Shown here: in pieces, positions 1 through 9,945 of the stretch | Numbering within the stretch: position 1 is the first letter of the stretch | Layout: each line of letters begins with the position of its first letter | NCBI GenBank assembly: GCA_003427395.1 | Contig: BFEA01000599.1 | Coordinates: 798,669 to 845,225, forward strand | Length of the DNA stretch: 46,557 bases | Direction: 5' to 3' | Source: Chara braunii | Taxonomy: Eukaryota; Streptophyta; Charophyceae; Charales; Characeae | Notes under the pieces: generated by a model | The model's database searches: none | Seen by the model: only the letters and a program-made list of their open reading frames with translations | Told to the model about the DNA's origin: nothing | Position numbers and translations under genes: made by a program

Positions 1-180
1 GGGTTGAGGAGTGAAATAAGAAGGAGAGAAGGAGAAAGTTGAGAAAGGTGGGGAGAGGGGTATGATTAGTGAGAGTGATTAGAGGGAAGTGAGCGAGGTA
101 GAAGAGGAAGAAGTAGAAGGGCTAAGTAAAAGGAGAGAGAAAAGGTAGAGAAAGTGAATTAGTAGGGAAAACGAAGAGGG
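1..180. repeat. polypurine tract, leader of element I
   Basis: Nearly pure A/G on the plus strand, with short repeated phrases such as GAGTGATTAGAGGG. It matches the ends of the tracts at 9330-9945 and 14220-14838, and like them runs straight into the leader block. It is part of the retroelement unit that continues beyond the left edge. Long open frames on the opposite strand are composition artefacts. Confidence 0.85.
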
Positions 181-183
181 ATG

Positions 184-883
184 TGATATCCGGCCCTTGG
201 TGTCTCCAAGAGCACAAGGCTTACCAAAACCAGGAGGGTCTTGGCCTTCGCTGCAACAAGCCAGCTGAAGGAGAGAAGGGGTTGCGATCTTGATCAGCCC
301 CTAGCAGCAACACCGCAGATCCAGGGTGTGTTGTGTGAGCAGACCTCCACCACTGTAGAGCAGCCCCTGATCAGGGGGTCTTCACGGTCCACAGCAGGCT
401 GCCAAGTGGTACTGCAGATGGCCACGGGCACAGGAAGCAGCAGCCACGGTGTCTCCCCACCGCTTGGGGGGGGGGGGGGCAGGAAGGGCAAATAATCGCC
501 TGCCCGCTGCTGTTGTGCTGGCTGATGCTCGATGGGTGGGGGGAGGAAATAGCTGGCACGACACGTCTTCAACACCAGCGTGCCACCTTACCAAGCCATG
601 CACACACTGTGGCCAGTGTATTATAGAAGTGGCTACGCACGCGCATGGTCAGCAACTGCCCAGGTTCAAACACTGGCAGCTTCAACATCCCGGATCTTGA
701 TAATAAATAATTCGGGAGCGAGGCAGGGCGGGGTAGTGCAACGTGTGCGTGTGTGCACGTGCGGCGGCCTTGGACTTGGCGCACGCGTCGTGACGCCATT
801 TCTCTTTTCTCGCCATGTGCACTGTCGGGTTTTGTTGTTTTCCCTGCTGTGCGGTGTGGTGGGTGGGAGCGGGGAACGTTCCC
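184..883 (-). mobile_element. retroelement leader, unit I
   Basis: This non-coding block lies between the primer-binding site and the polypurine tract. It is closely similar to 9946-10621 and 14839-15529, including a G run (469-479), the phrase GCTGGCACGACACGTCTTC and a tRNA T-arm-like stretch near 657-683. In element sense (minus) it is the 5' untranslated leader. The short open frames in it are not conserved among the three copies, so no gene is called. Confidence 0.75.
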
Positions 884-895
884 GCTCCGATACCA
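884..895 (-). other. primer-binding site, unit I (11/12)
   Basis: The minus strand reads TGGTATCGGAGC, one base different from the perfect initiator-Met tRNA complement seen in unit III. It lies one base inside the LTR end at 897. Confidence 0.7.
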
Positions 896-896
896 G

Positions 897-1233
897 TGTG
901 GCGGACCCAACAGGTGAGGTGCTCCTCCTGGGATAGAGATGGAGATCGAGGATTGGAGTGGAGCAAAATGACATAACGCAACTCCCACGCGAAACTCCAA
1001 CGCACATACCCCAAACTGTGTGAATGCAAAATGATCCAAAATACAGACTTTGGCTGGGGCATACCTCAACGAACTGACTGGACTGGACTGAACTGGCGGG
1101 TACCGACAGAGGTACCGGCCTGGACTGGACTACCCCTTGTGCAAATGCAGAATGATTAGAAATACAGACTCTGGCTGGGGTATACCCCAGCGGACTGACT
1201 GGACTGGACTGGACTTGGCTGGTACCGACAGAG
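897..1233 (-). mobile_element. truncated LTR, unit I
   Basis: The plus strand begins TGTGGCGGACCC, matching the PBS-proximal end of the complete LTR at 15543-15952. It contains two copies of the internal approximately 125-bp repeat with GGACTGGACTGG runs. The LTR breaks off at the phrase ACCGACAGAG and is joined directly to the protease remnant, so about 110 bp of the outer LTR end, including its TG terminus, is missing. Confidence 0.8.
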
Positions 1234-1480
1234 GGAGGGAGTTCGGTGACCGTCTGATTGAAGAAGCGTTGGGCTTGTCATCCACTAGGGTGACGGAGGT
1301 GAGAGTCGCAGACCCTCTCGTGGGTAAGCGGGCTTTTGTCACAACACGTGGGTGAATGAGGTCGCCCTGAGAACCGGAATCGTACATCACTGAGTACACC
1401 CTCGTGGAGGTCCCGAGTCGTACTGGAATGATCGGGAGGGTGCGATCAGGGTTAGACAGGATGGTGAGAAGGCGATGGAG
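1234..1480 (-). pseudogene. retroviral-type aspartic protease remnant, unit I
   Basis: The minus strand encodes an open stretch with the aspartic-protease active-site phrase YDSGSQGDLIHPRVV; the DSG codons are at 1373-1381. In Ty3/gypsy-type elements this enzyme cuts the Gag-Pol polyprotein, and the DSG/DTG aspartate is catalytic. The frame follows the gag remnant on the same strand. It is cut off after about 55 residues at the junction with the LTR fragment at 1233, so the second half of the protease and everything expected downstream (reverse transcriptase, RNase H, integrase) is absent. The active-site motif is intact here, unlike in unit II. The fragment cannot make an enzyme. Confidence 0.72.
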
Positions 1481-3480
1481 TGCGGCGACATGTAGGGTGA
1501 GTCGCTCCTAACGAGCCTGGACCATGCTCAAGTCCAGAAGAAAGGACAGAATGTCCTCTCAACTCCGCAAGCTGCTCACTACAACGGGCTGAGCGAATGG
1601 CTCGACACGTCAGTGGTCGCAGAGAGGTAGGAGGGGAGACGGTGGTATGTGGAGGCGCAGACGGTAGTGCGTTAGAGGGTCGAGTACACTTTGTCGGCTC
1701 CTGCAATACCACAACTCCAGTAGCGAGAGGGGCAAACCTCGACGGAGATGTCGGGAAGCCGACTACTTAGGATGCGCAGGTGTACACTGCAGCGTGGCTA
1801 TGAGGCGCCGCGGGGATGCGAGGCGCCGGAGGGGGACTGAGCATGACGCTGGCGGGAAAGCTCAACGTAGTGGCGGTCGGGGGCGGCGGTGTAAGGGCAC
1901 CGCGGGGAGGTATGACTATCCTGGCGGCAACGCAAACACCCACGCCGACCCAAAATGGTCGTGCGCTCCTCAACGAAAAGGACATCGCGAGGACGGACAA
2001 AGCCGTGAGGGAGGTCCTGCTGAGGGACTTCGGGGGGCGACGCGCCAGCGTAACTAGAGCGGCTGCGTGCCCAGGAGAGGGTGGAGAGGGCGAGATGGAG
2101 GCGCTCGACTATAGGGAGGGTAGAGTTCTCCAGCTGCTAGTGGACGGCCTCGCAGAGGTCGAGGTTGTCGCTATGGTCACCCTCAAGCAACAACGCGACA
2201 ACAACGTCCTGCTCACCATACTCGAGCGCGCTAAAGCAACGCGAGAAGTGACGGCCCTGCTGCGTGGAACGACGCGGATGACCGTGGAAAGGAGAATGAC
2301 GTCGGGAAGTACCGTAAGAGGGAGGAGGGAGCGTAGTCAGTACGTTGGGGCTGGGAGGAGGAAACGGGGCGAACACGGGCCTGCATCCGCTCATGACCCG
2401 TGACGGCCTCGTAGGCCTGCGGGGCCGATGTGAAGTCATACCGCCATAACTTAGAGCGGTACTCAAGGGGAGGGCTGGCCAAGAAGCGAGCAAAAAGGGC
2501 AGCCTCGGGGAGGAACGCCACATCACAAATGAGCTGGGCGTCCTGAACGACGTGGATGTGTCGGTCCAGGACAGCAGCGACACCAGAGTCAGACCAACGA
2601 CACGCTCGAAGGCGTCAGTCAAGTCACTCAAGGGAAAGGTTGGCCGATAAGCGATCAATAAGGGCAGCCTTGGGAAGGAACGCCACATCACAAATGAGGC
2701 GGACGTCCTGAAAGACCTGGATGTGGCGGTCCAGACCGACAACACCAGCGTGTAGTGACGACACTCACAACGGCGTAAGTCACAAGCGAGCCTCTATAGA
2801 TGGAAGAGTAGAGGAAGAAGGGGGTGCGCCCGAAGGCGAGGCCACCTGTGAGGGTAGGGGTGGCTGAAGGCGTAAGAGGGCGAGGTCGGCCCCGGTCTGG
2901 GCAAGCTCGTCCTCGAGACGTCGAACGTAGATTGAGCGAGGAGTAGTAGGAGTGGGGAAAGTAGACGCACGAGCGGCGTGGGACATCCCATAAGGGGGAG
3001 AGCCAGGTGGCGCGACGACGTGCGAAGGGGAGGGAGAAGCAGGGCACCCGGAAAAGTTGAGACCAGGGCAGCGGGTTGTGGTCCCGTGACCTTAGTGACC
3101 GAAATCTGGACGGATGTGCTTGAAGAGTGAGGGAAGGCCTGACCTGTGGTGGCCGTCGCGCTAGGGGCGTGGACGGTCACAAGGATGGTCGGGTCGGCGG
3201 CAGCAGAGGAGGAAGCTCCGCTGTGGCCACCATGTCAGAGGACGGGGGAACCCGGACTAGGAGCGAAAAAAAAAAGAGAAAGTGGGGAGAGGAAGGACGG
3301 TTAGCGTCCTGAAGTTGCTGCAGGTCAGCAGCAAGAGTTGCCACCTGCGCCTGTAAGGGTGCAAGGAGGGAGGTGAGAAGGGTGTGTTGATCCCCCTGGG
3401 GCTGATGGCCCTGGTCCGCCGATGGAGTCCGGTGTCGAGGTCGTCGCCGAGTCGACGACTTGTGACACGTCGTCAGCCAT
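1481..3480 (-). pseudogene. gag remnant, unit I
   Basis: Decayed gag on the minus strand. The likely start at 3478-3480 opens with MADDVSQVVDSATTSTPDS, shared with the other units. Proline/serine-rich frames follow, then a duplicated approximately 55-residue module (near 2460-2590 and 2630-2750) and a zinc-knuckle remnant at 1897-1938 (CLRCRQDSHTSPRC). Its glycine position is serine, unlike the CCHC knuckle of unit II. About 500 bp corresponding to the capsid-like segment of units II and III is missing near 2770-2790. Several frameshifts break the reading frame. Gag would form the particle and bind RNA in an active element. Assignment rests on the knuckle, the protease that follows and the conserved layout of the three copies. 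Confidence 0.7.
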
Positions 3481-3779
3481 GGGAAGGTGACGGACCGGAG
3501 AGTGTCAGAGGAGGTCCGCGTGAGCAGAGGGCGTAAGGGGGGGTCCGCGGTAGAAAACGACGGGCGAGGCTAGTGAGTCGAGTGCATGCGCCCGCAAAGG
3601 GGTAATGGTGGCTCGGGTTCAGGATGCCCGAATGAAAAGAGGATGTAGGGGGGTTAGGAAAATCTTAAACCCTGAGATGAAATTATTAAATCCTAAATTT
3701 TCGGAACAGATTGACTTGATATGGCAATCAAAACAAAAACTCAAAGAACGATATAGTCCATTATTTATTTAAATTCAAA
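3481..3779 (-). mobile_element. retroelement spacer between rRNA fragment and gag, unit I
   Basis: A non-coding stretch immediately 5' of gag in element sense. It ends with AT-rich sequence near 3660-3779 that is also present at 7870-8000 and 13200-13321. No separate gene is seen. Confidence 0.6.
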
Positions 3780-3888
3780 ATGACCCTGGTAGTCCATGCC
3801 GTAAACGATGAGTGTTGGTCCTTGGTCTACGCCCGGTGGTTTTGGGGGGCGGTTCGATGAGGGACCTAACTAATGCGTTAAACACTCT

Positions 3889-3936
<48 letters not shown>

Positions 3937-3971
3937 CCCTGTACAAGCAGTGGAGCATGTGGTTTAATTAA
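3780..3971 (+). pseudogene. rrn18: mitochondrial SSU rRNA (rrn18) fragment, copy 1
   Basis: About 190 bp from the 3' half of a plant-type mitochondrial small-subunit rRNA. Landmarks are GTAGTCCATGCCGTAAACGA, GTTAAACACTCTGCCTGGGG, GCAAGGCTGAAACTCAAAGG, AATTGACGG and GTGGAGCATGTGGTTTAATT, all in rRNA order. The ACGATGAGTGTT and CTTGGTCTACGC stretch fits plant mitochondrial rrn18 better than plastid 16S. The upstream ATTAGATACCC block and all downstream rRNA are absent, so this is an insert and not a working gene. It lies between the AT-rich spacer and gag, as in units II and III. Confidence 0.85.
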
Positions 3972-4391
3972 GGAAATAAAATGTGAAGAGAGAAACAATA
4001 TTTATTTTTTTTAAATTTTCGGCAACATTTGTGTCAGAGGGAAAGGAGAGACCAAGATAAGCAAAATAAGTTTCAAAGTGCCGCAATTTAAAATTAAAAA
4101 AAATAATAATAAAAAATAAATAAAAACAAAATATTAAGAGCAAATCAATTTTTATTTTTTTTGAATTTTCGGCAACATTTCCCTACTCCCCATGGAGTCA
4201 AGAATGTGCCAAGGGAAAATGAGAGACCAAGATAAGCAAACTAAGTTTCAAACTGCCGCAAACTAAAATTTCAATAAATAAATAAATAAATAAATAAATA
4301 AGTAGAGGAGGAAGTGAAGAGAAATGAAGTGTTGGATTTGTCAATAATTTCGGCACCACTTCGTTATCCCCGCGTGGTCAAAATGTGTGCC
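3972..4391. repeat. AT-rich spacer with repeated GGGGTCAA-type motifs, unit I
   Basis: Short A/T-rich blocks (GGAAATAAAATGTGAAGAG, poly-A and TAAA runs) alternate with the phrase CCATGGAGTCAAGAATGTGCC or its relatives (near 4190 and 4365). The arrangement recurs at 8190-8660 and 13510-13910. No gene is seen. Confidence 0.7.
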
Positions 4392-4464
4392 GAAAGGAAG
4401 ACTAACTAACTCCTAATCAGATTTAAGGGTTGCGGCACCCTTAACTCTGATTAGGAGTTAGTCA
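4392..4464. repeat. foldback inverted repeat at module junction
   Basis: GACTAACTCCTAATCAGA and its reverse complement TCTGATTAGGAGTTAGTC face each other across a short centre (GTTGCGGCACCC). It marks the point where the rest of the module, including rpl2-rps19, continues in the opposite orientation to the other units. Confidence 0.85.
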
Positions 4465-4494
4465 TTCTGGCTTTCTGCACACATTTTGACCCCG

Positions 4495-4725
4495 CGGGGA
4501 GCATCTACAAATGAACCTTTCCATATAAATCGTGACATGACTGAATTTTTTTGTTTTCTGACTACTGTTTTAAATCCACCTTTGGTTGGTTTTCCCCAAG
4601 TAGAAACAGACCTTCGCCCTCCTTTTGTACGTCCTTCTCCTCCTCCATGAGGATGGTCTACAAGATTCATAGCAACACCATGAACAAGGGTCGTCTTCCT
4701 AACTATCTACTTTGCCTGCTTTAAA
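4495..4725 (-). pseudogene. rpl2-rps19: mitochondrial rpl2-rps19 junction fragment, copy 1
   Basis: The minus strand encodes the C-terminus of ribosomal protein L2 (phrases [18 protein letters not shown] and [18 protein letters not shown]), followed directly by the N-terminus of S19 ([13 protein letters not shown]). L2 binds 23S-type rRNA and S19 binds the small-subunit head. WKGSFVDA is typical of plant mitochondrial S19, where plastid S19 usually has WKGPFVDA. The normal L2 stop, TGA in copy 2, is TCA here, so the two fragments are fused in frame. L2 upstream of about 4725 and S19 after about 13 residues are missing. It is a mitochondrial insert, not a working gene, and is inverted relative to copies 2 and 3. 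Confidence 0.85.
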
Positions 4726-4749
4726 ACTTAGTTTGCTTATCTTGGTCTC

Positions 4750-4965
4750 TCCTTTTCCCTTGGCACATTCTTGACCCCATGGGGGGTAGGGAAGTGCAGC
4801 CGAAAATTAAAAAAAAAAAAATATTGTCTCTCTTCACATCTCCTCCTCTTTTCTCTTTGCTTTTTGATCCCTCTCCACTTTTCCTATCCCTTTCTCTCCA
4901 ATTTCCTCACCCTCTTCTCCCCTAACTACAACCCCATCACTTCCCCCATCTCCCCCTTGTGAAGA
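4750..4965. repeat. polypyrimidine tract (inverted purine tract)
   Basis: C/T-rich on the plus strand, ending ATCACTTCCCCCATCTCCCC. It is the reverse complement of the purine tract at 8690-8910 and lies beyond the inverted rpl2-rps19 fragment. It joins the protease remnant of unit II abruptly near 4965. Confidence 0.75.
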
Positions 4966-5470
4966 AGCAAGGGAGATAGATGACCGTCTGATCGAAAAAG
5001 CGTTGGGTCTTGTCATCGCCTAGGGTGACGGAGGAGGGAGTCGTGGGTAAGCGGGTTTTTGTCACCACACGTGGGTGAATGAGGTCGCCCTGAGAACACG
5101 AATCCCACATCGCAGAGTACACCCTCCTGGAGGTCCCGAGTCGTACTGGAGTGATCGGGAGGGTGCGATTAGGGTTAGAAAGGATGGTGAGAAAGCGACT
5201 CAGTTCGACGACATATAGGGTGAGTCGCTCCTAACGAGCCTGGACCATGCTCAAGTCCAGAAGAAGCACACAATGTCCTCGCAAGTCGCAAGTTGCTCAC
5301 AGCAACGGGCTGAGCGAATGGCTCGACACGTTAGTGGTCGAGGAGAGGTAGGAGCGGAGACAGTGGTCTGCGGAGGCGCGGACGGTACTGCGCTAAAGGG
5401 TTGAGTACACTTTGTCGGGTCCTGCGATACCTCAACTCCAGTAGCGAGAGGGGCAAACCGCGACGGAGAT
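4966..5470 (-). pseudogene. aspartic protease remnant, unit II
   Basis: Minus-strand remnant parallel to that of unit I. It has the phrase SQGDLIHPRVVTKTRLP, but the active-site codons at 5096-5104 read D-S-C where D-S-G is expected, so the catalytic motif is damaged. The following frame (VTLGDDKTQRFFDQT) also carries small deletions against unit I. It lies directly downstream of the gag remnant and ends at the pyrimidine tract near 4965. No reverse transcriptase follows. Not functional. Confidence 0.68.
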
Positions 5471-7694
5471 GTCGAGAAGCGGACTACTGAGGAGGGCGCA
5501 GGTGTACACTGCACCGTGGCTAGGAGGCGTCGTGGGGATGCGAGGCGCCGGGGGGGGACTGAGCATGACGTTGGTCGGAAAGCTTAGCGTAGTGGCGATC
5601 AAGGGCAGCGGTGTAATGACACCCCGAGGAGGTATGACCATCCTGGCGGCAACGCAAACACCCACGCCAGCCGAAAATGGCCGCCCGCTCCTCAGCGCAA
5701 AAGACACCACGAGGACGGACATAGCCCTGGGGGAGGTCCTGCTGAGGGACCTCGGCGGGGGACGCGCCAGCGTAACCAGAGCGGCCGCGTGCACGGGAGA
5801 GGGTGGGGAGGGCGAGCTGGAGGCACTCGGCTATAGGGAGGGTAGATTCCTCCAGGTGGTAATGGATGGCCTCGCAGAGGTTGAGGTTGTCGCTACGGTC
5901 ACCCCCAGGCGACAACGCGGCAACAGCGTCCTACTCACCATACTCGAGCGCGATGAAGCGGCGTGAGAAATGGCGACTGCGTGGAACGACGGGGATGACC
6001 GTGGAAAGGAGAAGGCATTGGGAAGTGTCGTAAGAGGGAGGAGGGAGCGCAGTCAGTACGCCGGGGCTGGGAGAAGGAAGCGGGGCGAAGACGGGTCCTC
6101 ATCCGCTCATGACCCCTGACGGCCTCGTAGGCCTACGGGGCTGATATGAAGTCATACCGCCATAACTCAGACCGATACTCATGGGGAGGGCTGGCCAAGA
6201 AGCGATCAACAAGGGCAACCTCGGGGAGGAACGCCACATCACAAATGAGGCGGGCGTCCTCATAGACTTAGAAGGCGGTTCATGCAGGCAGCGCCACCAA
6301 AGCCAGACCAGCGACACGCTCGAAGGCGTCAGTCACGTCACTCAAGGGGAAAGTTGGCCAAGAAGCGATCAATAAGGGCAGTGCTAGGAAGGAACGCCAC
6401 ATCACAAATGAGGCGGGCGTCCTGAAAGACCTGGATGTGGCGGTCCAGGCCGGCAGCGCCACCAGAGCCAGACCAGCGTATAGTGACAATACACTCGATG
6501 CGTAAATCACGTCATGTCGGGCTCCGAAGCGATCCTCGAGGAAGGCCTGGAAATCCATGAAGGTCATGGTCCGACCCTCACGAAGGGAGTGAGTGTAAAA
6601 ATCCTCCCAATCATCAAAAGGACCATCCCGCAAGCGTGTGGAGAGGTGAGTCACCCACGTGTCGGATAGGATGCCCATGAGCTGGAGCGTGCGGGTGACA
6701 ACTGCAGCCAGCAAGACACACGTATCCCTGTACCGTCATACAAGGCAATATCCGCCAAGCGGACGAGTGGTGCGCCACCGTTTTCACGGCGAGGAGATCG
6801 AGGAGCAAGGACCTCCGCTACGGTCGAGTAAGTCGGCGCAGGTTCTGGAGAAGGGGCCGCAACTGACTGTACGCACGTGCCGCATGGTGGAGCGTCGGGG
6901 GCAATAACTGCACGCTACGAGGGAGCTGCAGTAGAAAAGGTCACAACAACTAAAGGAGTAGGAAGGAGGTAGGATGGGGGTGGAGGGGTTGTAGGGGGGG
7001 GGAAGCGAACCTGCATCGATGAAAGAGTAGAGGAAGAAGGGGGTGCGCCCGAAGGCGAGGCCACCTGTGAGGGTAGGGGTGGCTGGAGGCGTAAGAGGGC
7101 GAGGTCGGCCCGGGTCTGGGCAAGCTCGTCCTCGAGACGTCGAACGTAGATTGAGCCAGGAGTGGTAGGAGTGGGGAAAGTAGACGCACGAGGGGCCCGG
7201 GGCATCCCATGAGGGGGAGAGTCAGGTGGCACAACGACATGCGAAAGGGAGGGAGAAGGGGGGCACCAGGAAAAACTGAGACCAGGTCAGCGGGTTGTGG
7301 TCCTGTGGCCGTAGTGACCGGAATCTGGACGAGTGTGTTCGTAGAGCGAGGGAAGGTCTGGCCTGTGGCGGCCGTCGTGCTAGGGGAGTGGACGGTCACC
7401 AGGATGGTCGGGTCGGCGACAGTAGAGGAGGAACTCCGCTGTGACCACCATGTTGGAGGATGGGGACCCAGACTGGGAACCAAAAGAACAGAGACAGTAG
7501 GGAGAGGAAGGACGACCAGGTCTTGAAGTTGTCGCAGGTCAGCGGCAAAAGTTGCTACCTGCGCCTGTAAGGACGCAAAGAAGGAGGTGAAGAGGGTGTG
7601 CTGATCCCCCTTGGGCTGATTGCCCTGGTCTGCCCATGGAGTCCGGTGTTGAGGTCGTCGCCGAGTCGACGGCTTGTGACACGTCGTCCGCCAT
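5471..7694 (-). pseudogene. gag remnant, unit II (best-preserved)
   Basis: Gag on the minus strand from a start at 7692-7694 (MADDVSQAVDSATTSTPDS). Order: a proline/serine-rich N-terminal part; a capsid-like helical stretch (6280-6714; key phrases HLSTRLRDGPFDDWEDFY and MDFQAFLEDRFGARHD); a tandem duplicated approximately 55-residue module (about 6185-6480); a helical stretch; and a zinc knuckle at 5619-5660, CLRCRQDGHTSSGC, which fits C-X2-C-X4-H-X4-C. Such Gag proteins package element RNA, and the knuckle binds it. At least two frameshifts separate N-terminal, capsid and knuckle segments, so no intact protein can be read. Assignment to an LTR retroelement is firm from the knuckle, protease, PBS and LTR; Ty3/gypsy type is inferred. 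Confidence 0.78.
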
Positions 7695-8000
7695 GAGGAC
7701 GTGATGGGCCGGACTGGAGAGGGCCAGAGGAGGTCCGCGTGAGCGGAGGCGTAGAGGGGGGGTCCGCGATTGAAAACGACGGGCGGCGCTAGTGAGTCGA
7801 ATGCGGGCGCCCGCAAAAGGGTAGTGGTGACTCAGGTCCTGGATGCCTGAACGGAAAGAGGAAGTAGGGGGGTTAGGAAAATCCTAAACCCTGAGATGAA
7901 ATTATTGAATCCTAAATTTTCAGAACAGATTGACTTGATATGGCAATCAAAACAAAAACTCAGAGAATGATATAGTTCATTTTTTATTTAAATTCAAAAT
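7695..8000 (-). mobile_element. retroelement spacer between rRNA fragment and gag, unit II
   Basis: Non-coding sequence 5' of gag in element sense, closely matching 3481-3779 and 13034-13321. No gene is seen. Confidence 0.6.
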
Positions 8001-8190
8001 GACCCTGATAGTCCATGCCGTAAACGATGAGTGTTAGTCCTTGGTCTACGCCGGTGGTTTTGGGGGGCGATTCGATGAGGGACCTAACTAACGCATTAAA
8101 CACTCCGCCTGGGGAGTACAGCCGCAACGCTGAAACTCAAAGGAATTGACGATGTCCTGCACAAGCAAGTGAAGCATGTGGTTTCATTTA
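8001..8190 (+). pseudogene. rrn18: mitochondrial SSU rRNA (rrn18) fragment, copy 2
   Basis: Same rRNA segment as 3780-3971, with scattered substitutions (GACGATGTCCTGCACAAGC in place of the conserved GACGGGGCC region, and TTTCATTTA at the end). It occupies the same place in the unit and has the same endpoints, which indicates copying with the retroelement and not a fresh mitochondrial insertion. Confidence 0.83.
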
Positions 8191-8689
8191 GGAAATAAAA
8201 TGTGAAGAAATAAACATTTATGTTTTAAAAATTTTCGTCAACATTTGTATAAAAGGGAAAGGAGAGACCAAAATAAGCAAAATAAGTTTCAAAGTGCCGC
8301 AAATTAAAATTAAAAAAAAATAATAATAATAAAAATAAAAAAGGAAACAAAATATGAAGAGCGAATTAATATTTATTTTTTTGAAATTTTCGGCAGCATT
8401 TCCTTACCCCCCATGGGGCCAAGAATGTGCCAAGGGAAAGTAAAGACGAAGATGAGCAAACTAAGTTTCAAAGTGCCGCAAATTAAAATTCCAAAAATAA
8501 TAAAAATAAAAATAAATAAATAAATAAGTAGAAGAGGAGGTGAAGAGAAATGAAGTGTTGAATTTGTCAAAACTTTCGGCACCACTTCATTATCCCCGCG
8601 AGTTCAAAATGTGTGTCGAAAGGAAGAATGACTAACTCCTAATCAGATTTAAGGATGCCGCAAAGAAAGTCGAATTTTCATAAGAAGAA
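8191..8689. repeat. AT-rich spacer, unit II
   Basis: Same composition and order as 3972-4391, with GGGGCCAAGAATGTGCC near 8415 and a GCGAGTTCAAAATGTGTG relative near 8595. No gene is seen. Confidence 0.65.
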
Positions 8690-8910
8690 AAACATAATTC
8701 TTTTGAAGTTGAGGGGGGAGGGGGATGAAAAGTGAAGGAGAAAAAAAAGAAAGAGATGAGAAAGAGAAAAAGAGTAAAGGGGAAGAGTAAAGAGGAAGAT
8801 GGGGGAAGTGATGGGGTTGTAGTTAGGGGAGAGGAGGGTGACTAAATGAGAGAGAAAGGGATGAGAATGGTGGAGAGGGATCAAAAAGCAAAGAGAAAGG
8901 AAGAGATATG
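8690..8910. repeat. purine-rich tract, unit II inner
   Basis: A/G-rich plus strand, e.g. GGGGGAAGTGATGGGGTTGT. The inverse of 4830-4965. Frames on the minus strand here are low complexity. Confidence 0.7.
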
Positions 8911-9022
8911 AAGAGAGACAATATTTATTTTTTTGGAATTTTCGGCAGCACTCCCCTACCCCCCATGGGGTCAAGAATGTGCCAAGGGAAAAGAAGAGAC
9001 CAAGATAAGCAAACTAAGTTTT

Positions 9023-9247
9023 AAAGCAGGGCAAAGTAGATGGTTAGGAAAACGACCCGTTGTTCAACATGTTGCTATGAATCCTGTAGACCATCCTCAT
9101 GGAGGAGGAGAAAGACGTACAAAAGGAGGTCGAATGTCCGTTTCTCCTTGGGGAAAACCAACCAAAGGTGGATTTAAAACAGTACTAAAAAAACAAAAAA
9201 ATTGAGTTATGTCACGATCTATATGGAAAGGTTCATTTGAAAATGCT
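9023..9247 (+). pseudogene. rpl2-rps19: mitochondrial rpl2-rps19 junction fragment, copy 2
   Basis: Best-preserved copy. L2 C-terminal phrases include [25 protein letters not shown] and [19 protein letters not shown], ending in TGA at 9203-9205. After three bases, ATG at 9209-9211 opens S19 (MSRSIWKGSF), which breaks off after about 12 residues. The tight rpl2-rps19 spacing matches the order in plant, bryophyte and charophyte mitochondrial genomes. The L2 core is absent, and the frame upstream of 9023 belongs to the repeat, so the open frame starting at 8933 is fortuitous. It is an organelle-derived insert inside a retroelement leader. Confidence 0.9.
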
Positions 9248-9329
9248 CCCCGTGGGGTCAAAATGTGTGCCGAAAGCAAGAATGACCAACTCCTAATCAG
9301 AGTTAAGAGTGCCACAAAGAAATTCGAAT

Positions 9330-9945
9330 TTTCATAAGAAGAAAACCATAAAATTTTCGAAGTTGGGGCGGGGAGGGGGATGGAAAGTGAAGGAGAAAAG
9401 AGGGAAATAGGTAAGAGAAAAAAAAAAAATGAAAGGGGAGATGGGGGAAGTGATGGGGTTGTAGTTAGGGGAGAGGAGGGTGAGGGAATGAGAGAAGAAA
9501 GGATGGGAAAGGTGAAGAGCGATCAAGAAGCAAAGAGGAAAAAAGACGAGATAAAAAAAATAAATGAATAAAATAGAGTAAAATAGTGCGTGGGAGAAAG
9601 AGGCAGTGGAACGTGGGGGGAAAAGAAGGGGTTGAGGAGTGAAATACGAAGGAGAGAAGGAGAAAGTTGAAAAAGGTAGGGAGAGGGGTATGAGTAGTGA
9701 GAGTGATTAGAGGGAAAGGTGGGAAGAGGGGTATGAGTAGTGAGCGTGATTAGAAAAGAAGGGGTCGAGGAGTGAAATAAGAAGGAGAGAAGGAGAAAGT
9801 TGAGAAAGGAGGGGAGAGGGGTATGATTAGTGAGAGTGATTAGAGGGAAGTGAGCGAGGTAAAAGAGGAAGAAGTAGAATGGGCGAGTAAGAGGAAAGAG
9901 AAAAGGTAGAGAAAGTGGATTAGTAGGAAGAGTGAAGAGGGATGT
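9330..9945. repeat. long polypurine tract, unit II
   Basis: About 600 bp of nearly pure A/G on the plus strand, built from degenerate repeats of 100-130 bp (GGTTGAGGAGTGAAATA..., GAAAGTTGA, GTATGAGTAGTGAGAGTGAT). In element sense it is a polypyrimidine leader. No credible coding frame. Confidence 0.85.

Noticed and set aside
1816-2403. 195-codon plus-strand frame (and its counterpart at 5469-5966)
   Set aside because: It is antisense to gag knuckle-region coding sequence. The minus strand carries recognisable motifs and the plus strand does not.
3780-3971. Bacterial or plastid 16S rRNA, i.e. contamination
   Set aside because: The variable region fits plant mitochondrial SSU rRNA better. The fragment recurs in the same nuclear repeat context three times, with no rRNA on either side.
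6950-7816. 288-codon Pro/Ser-rich open frame (minus)
   Set aside because: It overlaps the gag N-terminal region but starts upstream of the conserved MADDVSQ start in a different frame. In the other units it is broken, so it is treated as part of the gag remnant.
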